From positions 18,899,095 to 18,963,094 of the forward strand of contig OX393566.1 in assembly GCA_947652115.1 (NCBI GenBank): a stretch of 64,000 nucleotides of DNA, read 5' to 3'. The stretch is from Blastomussa wellsi. Its lineage: Eukaryota > Cnidaria > Anthozoa > Scleractinia > Plerogyridae. The notes beneath the pieces are model-generated. The model was not told the DNA's origin, made no database searches, and saw only the letters and a program-made list of their open reading frames with translations. Numbering within the stretch: position 1 is the first letter of the stretch; each line of letters starts with the position of its first letter. This document shows positions 32,412-41,192 of the stretch, piece by piece. Made by a program: the position numbers and the translations under genes.

Positions 32412-32627
32412 TTATATTTTCAAATTCAGAATCAAATGTTTGCAGGAAGGATTTTCTGATCCTCCAGGTACCGTTTGAGCGCAACGCTCCCCGTCATCAC
32501 AGCTGTTAGAAGGGTCACCTGTAAAACTTTTCTTGAACGCTTTTTTGGCAACCCAGCCTATGCCAGCAGCGATGCCGGTAAGGGTGGCGGCATCTAAGAT
32601 GGTTTTAACGAGCTTGTTGTCGGTCAT
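32412..32627 (-). pseudogene. Small membrane protein, C-terminal frameshift
   Basis: ATG at 32627; reads MTDNKLVKTILDAATLTGIA with a hydrophobic Ala/Gly segment, then KKAFKKSFTGDPSN. From about 32515 the open frame becomes Cys-rich and unlike the start, while the other frame of the same DNA gives a hydrophobic-then-charged end (VMTGSVALKRYLEDQ) ending near 32434. I therefore infer a single-base frameshift near 32515. The function is unknown. Confidence 0.6.
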
Positions 32628-32669
32628 GGTTGCTTATGGTTAACAAAAAAAAAATGTTCAAAATGAAAA

Positions 32670-32852
32670 TTATTCACCCTCCTCATCAAAAAGTTCATTA
32701 GGGTTCAAAGGAATTTTTACTTTGTAGGTTATGTCAACAATATCGCGGATTGTACAAAAAAAAACTTTTTTGTTAAACTCAAACCACAAAAATCCAATTC
32801 CAAAAATAGCAGCTTGTGTTACTAAAATCTGGATAACGTCAAGTTTCACCAT
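32670..32852 (-). CDS. Very small membrane protein (60 aa)
   Basis: ATG at 32852. One hydrophobic segment (about residues 7-24, IQILVTQAAIFGIGFLWF), then a polar C-terminus ending in acidic residues. It fits between two other small minus-strand genes with AT-rich spacers of its own. I do not recognise the family. Confidence 0.5.
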   Translation of the reverse strand: MVKLDVIQILVTQAAIFGIGFLWFEFNKKVFFCTIRDIVDITYKVKIPLNPNELFDEEGE

Positions 32853-32891
32853 TTTGTATTACAATCGAAATATAAATTCAAATGAATTTTG

Positions 32892-33329
32892 CTAATCCAT
32901 AGGGCGGATGCCTTTTTTGGGCTGCTGAGGAGCCGCCTGTGGCGCGGGTTCCGGTGCAGGTGCCTGTTTCTTTCCAAAAAAGGCTCGGATGTCTTCACGG
33001 TTGACATAAGTCGTAACAAGCGTCGCGCCAATCCCAATGATTGAGATCCATTGGGTTGTGCTGAGACCGTTTGAATTTGCTGCATCAGGCTTGGGCTCGG
33101 GCGCAGGATCAGGGGAAGCGGTTGCTTTTTTTGCCTCGTTTTGGTTTGCAATTAAGATAGCGGCCTCAGCTGCGGCTTTTTTCTGCGCTTCGCGGGCCAG
33201 CCGAGTTCTTTCAGCAGTCAATTTGCCGGCAGCCACTCGCTTGGGATTTTTGGCAGACCTTGTTGCCGGAGTTTGTGAAGTTACTTGACTTTCCACTGCT
33301 TGAGCGGGTTGCTGTTCTTCTTCAGACAT
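32892..33329 (-). CDS. Ala/Pro-rich single-membrane protein (145 aa)
   Basis: The ATG at 33327-33329 (MSEEEQQPAQAVE) is chosen over the longer open frame to 33479 because it follows an AT-rich promoter-like element (tttaattga at 33352-33360). Lys/Ala-rich helical residues about 35-60, a Pro-rich linker, one membrane segment (about 91-107, WISIIGIGATLVTTYV) and a Pro/Ala tail (APAPEPAPQAAPQQPKK). The frame is intact. This layout suits a minor virion protein; no function is assigned. Confidence 0.65.
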   Translation of the reverse strand: MSEEEQQPAQAVESQVTSQTPATRSAKNPKRVAAGKLTAERTRLAREAQKKAAAEAAILIANQNEAKKATASPDPAPEPKPDAANSNGLSTTQWISIIGIGATLVTTYVNREDIRAFFGKKQAPAPEPAPQAAPQQPKKGIRPMD

Positions 33330-33351
33330 TGTTAAAAAGAACCAAATTATA

Positions 33352-33360
33352 TTTAATTGA
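33352..33360 (-). promoter_or_regulatory. Late-promoter-like AT element, copy 1
   Basis: tttaattga, shared with the 15-mers at 33973 and 39066 (both end in tttaattga), 22 bases upstream of the 145-residue gene's ATG. Confidence 0.4.
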
Positions 33361-33402
33361 GAAAATAATTTTTGTGAGGAAATGCTGGCTATTTCTGAGC
33401 AA

Positions 33403-33957
33403 TTATTCAGCAGTTGGTTGGGAAAGCTCAGCAATTTCAATAGTTTGTGCTTCGTACTTAAAACGCTCTTTGAAATCAATGTGTTTTGTTGTGATCAGCG
33501 CCGCGTTGGCCACAGCGAGAAAACGGCCGCACTTCAAAGCCATGTTGCCGGCCAGGTTGGAGAGCTCTTTGTTGATGATGTAGTCGTTTCTGAGCTCTTT
33601 TTGATAAGCATCGATGTCTTTGACGTCGACGGCCATCCCGACCGCTTTGGTCACAAGAAAAATGAAGCTGTCGATCAAGCTGTCAGTTGCCTTTGAGCCC
33701 ACATATGTCTCGTACCGTTTGGTGTATTTCTCGGCATCTTTGTCGGAGAGGCGCTTCACCTGCTCGTGGGTTAACTGCACCCCGATGGCTTCTTTGGCTT
33801 TTCCTGTCGACACCAGCACGGCCAGCTGCTCACGAAGAGCAGAAATATCGGGCTGCGTTGAAACAACTGAAGAGACATTGTCGGGCGCGCTCGTTGGCTC
33901 AGCTTCCAGCAAGCTCAAAACGTCGGTCATTATGGTGTCTTCGATTGCGCTCGCCAT
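33403..33957 (-). CDS. Conserved Polinton protein of unknown function (184 aa)
   Basis: ATG at 33957. Acidic, helical and without membrane segments: LREQLAVLVSTGKAKEAIG, QVKRLSDKDAEKYTKRYETY, then a mixed C-terminal half (NMALKCGRFLAVANAALITT). It lies directly downstream of the ATPase on the same strand (22 bases apart), as in related elements I remember. The frame is intact. A soluble assembly or scaffold role is only a guess from neighbours. Confidence 0.65.
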   Translation of the reverse strand: MASAIEDTIMTDVLSLLEAEPTSAPDNVSSVVSTQPDISALREQLAVLVSTGKAKEAIGVQLTHEQVKRLSDKDAEKYTKRYETYVGSKATDSLIDSFIFLVTKAVGMAVDVKDIDAYQKELRNDYIINKELSNLAGNMALKCGRFLAVANAALITTKHIDFKERFKYEAQTIEIAELSQPTAE

Positions 33958-33972
33958 TTTTGTGTAGGTTAT

Positions 33973-33987
33973 TTATTTTTTAATTGA
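33973..33987 (-). promoter_or_regulatory. Late-promoter-like AT element, copy 2
   Basis: ttattttttaattga, identical to 39066-39080, 15 bases upstream of the ATG at 33957 and overlapping the stop codon of the ATPase (33980-33982). Confidence 0.5.
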
Positions 33988-34581
33988 GTTTCAATTTTAT
34001 TCCGAAAGGGTACCGAAGTGAAAACACAAGGAAGGAAAACTTATTTTGTTTCAACATTGAAATGTATTCTTTGTACTCATCTTGAGAAAGTTCGCCGGCG
34101 TAATCTTCAAAAACCGCTTTCAAAGTCTTCCATGAGGGAGTGTAAAAAAGCACAATTGCCGCAACGTTTTCGCGGAAAGAAGCTGTGATGCTGGTCATCT
34201 TTTGGGTGAGCACCCAGACGCTGAGTCCCGTGTGGCGAGCGCTGAACGCGAGATTGACCAGTTGGCCTGTGCGCTTTTTCACATCTTTCGAGGCTGCGCA
34301 GTCATCGAGGATTATGAGCGCGTTGGTGCCCTCCAAAAACCATCTAACAAGCTTCAACCAGGGCTCAACCTCATTCTGTTCACAAATGATTACAAAAAAG
34401 CGCGGGTCCGCCTCAGCGATTCGATGAAAAGTCTTGTTGTACGCGAATGTCGGGCAGATGAGCGCAATATAGTCGAACTTGCCGCGGAAAGGGCCGCGGA
34501 GCTGGTCAACAACAAACCTTGATTTCCCGAATTCGTCGGCCCGATGATGAGAGCGTTGAACGGGATGTTGTTTGGGTCCAT
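33980..34581 (-). pseudogene. FtsK/HerA-type packaging ATPase, frameshift in Walker A
   Basis: ATG at 34581. The N-terminal frame reads MDPNNIPFNALIIGPTNSG and then leaves the expected frame exactly at the Walker A lysine position (about 34521), consistent with loss of one A from an A-run. The remaining part (from 34357) has Walker B (NALIILDDCA), a sensor-type VLTQ and the C-terminal helices. In Polintons this enzyme is thought to pump DNA into the capsid. About 200 codons in total, a usual length for the family. The break removes the nucleotide-binding residue unless it is a sequencing error. Confidence 0.9.
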
Positions 34582-34585
34582 TATA

Positions 34586-35836
34586 TTAATATTGCACAGA
34601 TTCTAATTGCTGCCCCAATATGCTCATTTGCGAGTCGCTGATAACAAAGACGTGACAGTTCACATCGCCCGAGCCACTGCCATTCCGCTCGAGTTCAAGC
34701 TGGACCCCATCTGTTGAGTTAACAAGCCGCGTGCCGCTTCCGTGCATAGCTTGATCCGGCATTGAGCGCAAATCGATAAGAAGCCCAAACTTGTCATCGG
34801 TGTAGAACTTTGTCAGATTCATGTGGGGACTCTGCCCCCTTGCCCTGCCGAAGAAGCGGTCAACTCCGTCCCAAACATCCTTGCCTTCGATGCCGTTGTT
34901 GTAGAACATGTTGGGCGAGCCGTTCACCGTGACAGAGACTTTCGTCAGGTCAGGGTTGAAGTACTTTTCTGAATCCCTGGTTCCGGCTGTGTAGGGCTCA
35001 ATGAAGAGAAGAAGAATGCCTTTCAGGGACCTTCTCTGGGGGTTTACTCTGATGTTAATCCTTGTGTCAGTGCCTTTTTTGAAGGTGGCCACCTGATCCC
35101 GCATCACATGGTCATAGGCGAACTCCTTTCCCGAGGAGTAAACGCTGCGCGCCTCGTCCGCCAGAGTCTTGCTCCTGATCATTTCGTACTCGAGCTGGAT
35201 GTTCGTCAGCTTGTATTTCAGGTTTGTGGGGTCAGAGCCTTTGACAACCTGCGCGGCCGGCGCGAGGGTCAGTTCAAACACGAGGTCGTTGTAAAGAGCT
35301 TGGGGATAAAAGACGCCGTGGTCTTTCAGGATCTGGTGGTCCAGTCGGATCCGGTATTTTTAGCCGAAAACCTTGTTCAGCGCGTTTTCCGTGTCGACGC
35401 CCGAGGTTTTCTTGTCCTCAGCGTTTGAGCGGATCTTGCAGAGGTCCTCGCTCTGAATTCCCTCGAGCAGCATGTTGTCCCGCTCCTCCTGCTAGAGGAA
35501 AAGGTCCTCCCAGATCTTGAAGATGTCATAACCCACCGTTTCCTGCAGACTGGTTCCAGCGTACTTCACAACCAGCTTGTCGACCAGAGCACGTGTGACG
35601 TTTTGAACAAGGACGTTGTTGGTATGCCCTCCATCCAAGTCGATGTTGAAGAGCAGTGCGAGCGAGCCTGGCACAAGAACCTCGTGCTCATTCAGCTTGG
35701 GCACGTAAACATTCAAGGTCTCGTTGGGGCTGGCTTCGCTTCGTTCGAAGGTGATGCGCTTCACCGCGCGCTCGGCTTTCATCGCTTTTAAAATTTTCGC
35801 TTTGTGCGTTGGCCAGAGATTTGCTTGCACCGCCAT
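34586..35836 (-). pseudogene. Major capsid protein (double jelly-roll type), two in-frame stops
   Basis: ATG at 35836; 416 codons in one frame interrupted by TAG at 35492-35494 and TAA at 35360-35362. N-terminal part: MAVQANLWPTHKAKILKAMK, LNVYVPKLNEHEVLVPGSL and FNIDLDGG. C-terminal part: FELTLAPAAQVVKG, QLEYEMIRSKTLA, KGILLLFIEPYTAG and GLLIDLRSM. I assign it by similarity of these blocks, as I remember them, to Polinton capsid proteins; no structure search was possible. The stops are substitutions in non-repetitive sequence, so they are good evidence of real decay. The ATPase lies immediately downstream (4 bases). Confidence 0.85.
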
Positions 35837-35881
35837 TTTGTGTATATTAAACGAAAAATTTTTTTTGTTTAATATGAATCA
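35837..35881. promoter_or_regulatory. Divergent promoter region with palindrome
   Basis: 45 bp between the minus-strand capsid ATG and the plus-strand ATG at 35882. It contains atattaaac and gtttaatat as inverted arms (35844-35852 and 35867-35875) around an A5/T8 centre, so each gene would see the same AT-rich element. Confidence 0.55.
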
Positions 35882-37360
35882 ATGGCGGAAGGTAGAGAGT
35901 TTGGACTCGACAACCCTACACTTGACTATGAACTTGACCACGATGACTATGACGATGAACAAGAGGAGGATGTCGGTGACGACAACTGGCAAACCCCCGA
36001 CGAAACACCTTTGTTGCCTGGCGGCTCATCCACACCAGGGCTTCAAGGTGAAGAAATGGGAATGCAGACAATGTCTAACGAAAAAAGTGGACAGCCAGAA
36101 AAATCTTTTGCTGAGACATCTTTTGGTGGAAGAAAAGTAACAGATGAGGATGTTGAAAGAAGACTGAAAGATTTAAGAAACCAAACAACCGGTTTACTTG
36201 AAACGTCAAAAGCTGATCTTCATAATCAAATTTTAAGCGAAGAAGATAAAATCAGAGAAATCGAAAGGGTAAAAGATTTCATCAAAAAAAGATTTCCCAA
36301 TGCAGACTTCAGAAAATTAAAAGACATCAGGTTTTCTTCAAAAAAGCCAGGGGTTATTGTTGTTATTGGTCCCGATGGGGGCGAGACTAAGATACTTTTA
36401 GATGATGGCAGCGGTTTTCAAAAAAATTTCTTAAAACAAAAATTCATCCAAAAAGCTCTTGGTGAAAAGGCTGAATCTCTGATTTCTCAATATAATGTGA
36501 GCATAAGAGAAACAGAAAAAAGTTTTAAAGAATCTGAAAGGGAACTGGCGGAGAGAATTAACAAAGAAAAAGAAAAAGAAAAAGAACAAAAATTACAAGA
36601 TCTGAGTAACAAATTAAAGCGAACTCAAGCCAGAATTGTTCAATACAGGTCAAGCGGTGAAAATGAAGTAGAACTGCGTCGACTGCAGCAACTGGAAAAG
36701 AATTACAAAATCGATTTTAAAAACACGAAAAAAGAGTTCGCCGATCTTAAAAAACAAAACAAAGACATAAAAAAGGCGGAGGCAAGGGTTGATAAAATCA
36801 AAGCAGACCAAGCTGCGAAAGAAAAAGAAAGAAACACTCTTGAAGAAAGACTCAACTCAACAAAAGCTCTTGTTGAATTAAAGGAACAAGAGGTTGAGCT
36901 CCAGCTCCAAAATGAAGAAGACAGACCGCTTATCGATGATGAGAACATTTCACCTTGTGAAAGAGAGGCCGCTGAGGGGAGAGTTGCAGAACGACAAGAG
37001 GAGCTTGCCAGGTTGAGAACACATATTGAGGAAAGAGAAAGAGCCAAGCCATTGCGTGAGCGTATAAAAGAGATCTTCAAAAAACACGGCGTGACGGTGA
37101 CATCAATCTTTCTTACCGCCGGTGTAACGATTGGAACTGTCATTGGTGTCCTTAAAAACAAGCTGACAGCCGCCGGCAAAAATTTGGTATTGACCGGCGC
37201 AAAAATTGCCGCCGCCATTCCAGGACTAATTGGCGCGATTGCTTCTTTTCTTTTCAAAACTGCTGGCAAGGCAATTGGTTTTCTGGCTGAGCACGCCTGG
37301 CTGCTGATTTTGGCTGTTGTGGCCTTTTTGGTTGAGCGCATTACCAAAAAGCGGCGTTAA
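35882..37360 (+). CDS. 492-residue coiled-coil and membrane protein, intact
   Basis: ATG at 35882. An acidic N-terminus (residues 15-35, rich in D/E) with a Pro/Gly linker; a small folded-looking part at about 150-185 (KPGVIVVIGPDGGETKILLD); a long charged coiled-coil (about 205-400, Glu/Lys/Arg/Gln-rich); then two hydrophobic stretches near 407-425 (VTVTSIFLTAGVTIGTVIG) and 436-487 with AAAIPGLIGAIASFLFKTAG and LLILAVVAFLVE, and a basic end KKRR. The C-terminal part is strikingly conserved in cnidarian Polintons as I recall. The function is unknown; a membrane-anchored virion or entry-related protein is possible. It is the only long gene here without a break. Confidence 0.8.
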   Translation: MAEGREFGLDNPTLDYELDHDDYDDEQEEDVGDDNWQTPDETPLLPGGSSTPGLQGEEMGMQTMSNEKSGQPEKSFAETSFGGRKVTDEDVERRLKDLRNQTTGLLETSKADLHNQILSEEDKIREIERVKDFIKKRFPNADFRKLKDIRFSSKKPGVIVVIGPDGGETKILLDDGSGFQKNFLKQKFIQKALGEKAESLISQYNVSIRETEKSFKESERELAERINKEKEKEKEQKLQDLSNKLKRTQARIVQYRSSGENEVELRRLQQLEKNYKIDFKNTKKEFADLKKQNKDIKKAEARVDKIKADQAAKEKERNTLEERLNSTKALVELKEQEVELQLQNEEDRPLIDDENISPCEREAAEGRVAERQEELARLRTHIEERERAKPLRERIKEIFKKHGVTVTSIFLTAGVTIGTVIGVLKNKLTAAGKNLVLTGAKIAAAIPGLIGAIASFLFKTAGKAIGFLAEHAWLLILAVVAFLVERITKKRR

Positions 37361-39049
37361 CGGAATGTCAAAAAGGCCAAACCAGCAACCACTACCGCGC
37401 AAACCACAACAGCAACTTTGTTCGAGTCATGAGACTCACTGCCCGAGCCGGCCGTGGGCACTCGTTCTTCTTCTGTTTGCACCGTTTGTGCTGGCTCTTC
37501 TTTTGTTGCAACAGCAGGCTTTGGTTCTTTTTTGCTTTCAGCTGTGGCTGCTTTGTGAATTGGGTTTGAAGGATGGCTGTTTGGCGGGTTGATTTTTGAT
37601 TTCCCGCCATCCATGAGCTAAAGAGCCGCTTTTTTTATGCTCGTGTTCACCCCGTTGTTTATCCCCAGTTTCATTCCCGCTACAGCTTGTTTGAGCTGGT
37701 TGTTGTAGCCCACAACGCTTTCGGTGTTGATCACCATGTTCCCTGGCATTAACCAGGCGCCCGGGCACAAAGCAAGATTCAGTCTGACCTTTGCTTGATC
37801 CACCGCCAGCTGGTAACGCTGCACGCTTTTTGCCAGGTCGGGCTGCCTTATCGCGTCTTCCACCAAGACGAGGAACTCGCTCTGCGCCTCCTTTGGGCGC
37901 CCCCCTTCGCCCAGGATGCTGCTGCGGACGTTGACTTGCGCGCCCAAAATGCAATAGACAAAAGGCCTCTATCGACTGGTTTATTCGCGACAAACCTGCC
38001 AGGGTCAAACCTGCTGAGGTTTTGGGCGCGAACCAGTTGAATTGCTCTTCCGCGGCGTCGTTTCTTATAAAACATACTGAAATTCCCTTTTCTGACGCCC
38101 TTGGGTCCTCGTCGTCGAATTTTGCTTTTGCCGATGGATAGGGCACGTCCAACAAGAAAGGGTCGCGGCAATAAATGTAAACGCTCCCCAGCCCGTGGTT
38201 TGGGCCTCGCGTGTAGCGGAAATCGGTTGACGGGGGCACGCCGAACTCCGCGCACAATCTTTTCCATGACGCCACGTCATAGTTGTTGTTGGTCTGACTC
38301 CATGTTGGGTCGCCCGGCAACGCGCTCACGCTTTGGATGCCTCCGAGCTGGAAGAGTATGTGCCGAACCGTGAAGTACACGTGGAAGATGTAGAAAGCCT
38401 GCACCTGCGGCGGCAGATTCAGCGTTGTGTGCTCTTTGTCAAATACTTCTCGAGATATTCCGCAACCTGTCGTCGCGCACCACACTGCAAAGTTCAGCTG
38501 CTGTTCCCAGAAAGATAGATTTGGCCCCGCTTGCCATTTTCTTGCGGGCTTTGACGTTTCGAACTTCTGTTGTTCCTTTTGGAATACCTCTCTGAACTTT
38601 GTTGTAAAATACTGGTCAGGGGTGACATAAATATTGATTGTTTTGTTGAATATTTTCTTCAAACTTGGCACCGCGTCTTGAAATTCAACTGCTGGAACCG
38701 GCAGCGAACTTTTTTTTGCTCTCGGCGATAACTGGTAAGGGAAGCCGCCAACGTCATCCAAACCCAGCGCGCTTTTCATCCCTGCACTCCAATATTTGCG
38801 GTCTGAACCGAAGACGCTTTGCAGACTGCCGGGACCCTCTTTGTAAAACATTTCAGCTGTTGCTGTGTTGTCCGACGCAAAAAATGTCTGTGTTACAAAT
38901 TGGCTTTTGTCGGCCCTCGGAAACTGTGCAGAAAAAGCCGCCCACGCCTTCTCTTGTGCAAGCTTCGCACTGGCAGCCTGCGCTCTTTTTTCGAGATAGT
39001 CAAACGCAACTGAATCTGTTTGTCTTCGTCCAGTTTTCCAGATGTTCAT
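37357..39049 (-). pseudogene. Large structural-type Polinton protein with C-terminal membrane anchor, broken twice
   Basis: The ATG at 39047-39049 (MNIWKTGRRQTDSVAFDYLE) is chosen over the longer frame to 39094, which starts with TTG. Conserved-looking blocks follow: FVTQTFFASDNTATAEMFYK, SAGMKSALGLDDVGGFPY, WEQQLNFAVWCATTGCGISR and AFYIFHVYFTVRHILF. At a T4 run (about 37960) the frame changes; the true continuation is 37618-37947 (RSSILGEGGRPKEAQSEF). TAG at 37618-37620 then separates the tail (KINPPNSHPSNPIHKAAT, an acidic/Ala linker, and the membrane segment VAVVVCAVVVAGLAFL at the end). About 563 codons in all. I recall this protein as common in cnidarian Polintons; no function is established. 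Confidence 0.8.
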
Positions 39050-39065
39050 GTTTATAAATTCCCCG

Positions 39066-39080
39066 TTATTTTTTAATTGA
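39066..39080 (-). promoter_or_regulatory. Late-promoter-like AT element, copy 3
   Basis: ttattttttaattga in the 53 bp divergent spacer, 16 bases upstream of ATG 39049 on the minus strand and 22 bases upstream of the plus-strand ATG at 39103. Confidence 0.5.
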
Positions 39081-39102
39081 AAATTTGCGGGCAAGAAATA
39101 AA

Positions 39103-39745
39103 ATGGTTGTGCTTACTATTTCTACGTCTTCTAATCCATGCACCGTAAAATTTGACAGACCGATTCCAGAGGCCTCTTTCGTACGGCTGTTGTCTTGCTC
39201 GCTTTATAATTCGTGGCATAATTTGGAAAAGCAAGGGGAAATTATTTTGAAACGAGGTCAAAACGTACTATTTAATATGAAATTTCCCCCGGGCACTATT
39301 CAGCAGAAAATCTGAAGAAAAAATATCTGATCAGCTCGAAAAAACTTCAGTAAAAATACCGACTGAAATCAATTCCCCTTTTGGCCAAATGGATTTAAAT
39401 AAAGAACAAATTCTTGTAATAAATGAACAAACTCTTGTAATAAATGAAACTTTAACCAATTTTCTTGGACTTTCAGGTTCAAATTTTTCAAACAGAAATA
39501 TAATTGTCAAACAGCTTGCTTCTCCCACCAAATATTTTGTTTATTGTGATTTGGTCGACCCTGATCAAAAGTTTATCAACGGAAAACGTTCAAAACTGCT
39601 TGCAAATTTTGATATACGAGGGGAAGCTTTCCAAAAAGTCCACTATCAAACTGACGAACAACCGCCCTTTCGTGACGCTTCGACAGGCAAATATGTTTTT
39701 GATTTTAACGATCATCCTCTTGAATTCGAATTGCAAATCATTTGA
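39103..39745 (+). pseudogene. Penton/minor capsid protein, frameshifted
   Basis: The ATG at 39103 starts MVVLTISTSSNPCTVKFDRP; the first part reads on through SFVRLLSCSLYNSWHNL and NVLFNMKFPPG. Two frame changes follow, at the C-run near 39297 and the A-run near 39322, after which 39389-39745 supplies the rest (LASPTKYFVYCDLVDPDQ, LANFDIRGEAF, NDHPLEFELQI). A single jelly-roll vertex protein is the usual call for this gene in Polintons. About 213 codons. Both breaks are in homopolymers. Confidence 0.8.
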
Positions 39746-39768
39746 AAAATAAAATCTTTTTATAAACC

Positions 39769-40116
39769 ATGTCTTCAGCAAATGTGTTGCCAAGTGCTCC
39801 ACCTGATAATATTTATCCAGAACTTCCGCTGGAAAGAACTGAAATAAGTACTCCGCTGGAAGGAACCAATTTCCGGCTAACTGAAATAAGTAAAATTGAA
39901 AACGAAATAGCCGATGAGGCTGAACATTACAGGCTTGTATTGAAAAAGTACAAGAAAACTCGCAAAGTGATTCACTATTCCGTGGTCTCTTTTGGCTTTG
40001 CAAGTGCTGCCCTGTCTTCCGGAGCCGTTGCATCTTCACTCACTGGCGTTGGAATTGTGGTCGGACCGCCTGTTGCTGGAATTGCCGCTCTCCTTGGATT
40101 TGCTTCCACAAATTAA
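39769..40116 (+). pseudogene. Small membrane protein, probably truncated (115 aa)
   Basis: ATG at 39769, 24 bases after the penton gene on the same strand. N-terminus Pro-rich (MSSANVLPSAPPDN), then a helix (ISKIENEIADEAEHYRLVLK) and hydrophobic stretches (VVSFGFASAALSSGAVASSL, GIVVGPPVAGIAALLGFA). It stops just after the second stretch, whereas relatives I remember continue with a charged helical tail. The following 200 bp have no good frame, which suggests truncation. Confidence 0.6.
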
Positions 40117-40322
40117 AGAGAGGTAAACTCACATATAAACAGATTACCAATGCTTCTGCTGTTCCACACACTTTTCTGCATTTACAAGGAATTTTCAACA
40201 CCCGTTTGGCAGAGCGAGGTCAGACGGATAACACAGCAAGTTGTTGAGGCAAGGTCCGAGGTGGGCTCTGAACGAGTCAATTTTCAAGAAGGTTCAGATC
40301 GACAGTTCGATCGTGCCTCGGT
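40117..40322. other. Degenerate spacer, possible tail of the preceding gene
   Basis: No intact frame of interest; a 67-codon open stretch (40150-40353) starts at ATG and lacks family features. Confidence 0.4.
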
Positions 40323-40712
40323 TCAAATATGTTTCAAAAACAGTTCGGTGTAGTCGCTTATATCAAACGTTGAGTCACCGAGGAAGTGTGTGTCTCCATT
40401 TTTCCAACACAAGAAGCAAAATCCATTCTGTTTACATTTGCTACATTTTCTACAAACTGTAAACTTAACAATTTGTTGGCGTTTGGTGCAGAAAGGAGCA
40501 GCTTCTATCTCCTCGTGAATTTCATCCCAGCCAAGTGATGATCTTTCGTTGATCCTTGAGGTAATATATATTTTGACTATTTCTTGCGCAGCCTTACATG
40601 CAGTTGATTGTTCAACTGGTAAATAATTCTGGCACGCAAGTTCGTATATTTCCTGTTTAGACAATTCCTCAATAACATACTCTGTCTGCCATGTTGCTGG
40701 ATCAATTTCCAT
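40323..40712 (-). CDS. Cys-rich protein starting in the right inverted repeat (129 aa)
   Basis: The ATG at 40710-40712 and the first four codons (MEID) lie in the inverted repeat, so it shares its start and upstream DNA with the polymerase gene at the other end. An acidic helical N-terminal half (IEELSKQEIYELACQNY, WDEIHEEIEA) is followed by a zinc-finger-like cluster (FCTKRQQ ... CRKCSKCKQNGFCFLC) and a short tail. The frame is intact. Not recognised; RNA or DNA binding is possible. Confidence 0.55.
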   Translation of the reverse strand: MEIDPATWQTEYVIEELSKQEIYELACQNYLPVEQSTACKAAQEIVKIYITSRINERSSLGWDEIHEEIEAAPFCTKRQQIVKFTVCRKCSKCKQNGFCFLCWKNGDTHFLGDSTFDISDYTELFLKHI

Positions 40713-40747
40713 TGGCAACTTTCATATAAAAAAGGGTGTCCTTTTCT

Positions 40748-41051
40748 TTAATTGGTTGACGTAAGCTCGTGCAAAACACGCTCGAAATTTTTCTTCGCCT
40801 TTTTTTGCTTGCGGATTAGCCGATGTTTTAGCGCGCTCCCGCCGCATGCCAGGCATAGACGGTAATCGCACAATATCCCTACGCCGCAGCTGCGACATGG
40901 GGATGGTTTTTTCATCCCTTTTTTCCAGTTGATAGTTATGCTGGCCGCAATATTCGCCAACGCATTTTTTTCCGAAATTCTCTTTCCGGTTTCGCATCAA
41001 CCATGCGCAGTTGTTTGCTCCGACAACCATTGTTAAAACAGGTGGTATCAT
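40748..41051 (-). pseudogene. Right-end copy of the Cys-rich repeat gene, frameshifted
   Basis: Same gene as 27744-28046. One extra A in the run after the codons for YQLEK shifts the frame, so the open frame from ATG 41051 runs instead to 40722 with an unrelated tail; the true C-terminal frame is 40748-40960. Three substitutions also differ from the left copy (e.g. W for L, F for C, Y for C). Confidence 0.75.
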
Positions 41052-41063
41052 TCTTTCAAATGG

Positions 41064-41192
41064 AGTAGTATAGCCGGGGTTTAATGAATACAACCGAAGA
41101 GTGACACTCAGAAAAGACCCCTCGGCCTGGCTGAGAGGTCTTTTGTTTGTGTCACGATGAGGTGGTATTCATTAAACCCCGGCTATACTACT
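41064..41192. repeat. 129 bp terminal palindrome, right
   Basis: Mirror image of 27603-27731, with arms 41064-41091 and 41165-41192. Confidence 0.9.

Larger units (their letters stand above)
27603..41192. mobile_element. Maverick/Polinton (adintovirus-like) element, decayed
   Basis: 13.6 kb between the outer edges of two palindromes, with protein-primed DNA polymerase B, retroviral-type integrase, packaging ATPase, double jelly-roll major capsid protein, penton-type protein and several small membrane proteins. That gene set defines Polintons. Such elements integrate in animal genomes and have the genes of a virus. At least six core genes are broken here. No adenovirus-type cysteine protease gene was found. 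No 6 bp target duplication is evident at either candidate boundary (27603/41192 or 27133/41662). Confidence 0.93.

Noticed and set aside
37618..37947. A separate 109-residue gene downstream of the large structural gene
   Set aside because: It is the displaced continuation of the same gene after a T-run frame change, and the 85-residue frame at 37357-37614 is its tail after a TAG.
27603..41192. Bacterial-style phage or plasmid reading of the central element
   Set aside because: Retroviral-type integrase, Polinton capsid genes, AT promoter-like spacers without ribosome sites, and surrounding animal retroelements all point to a eukaryotic Polinton.
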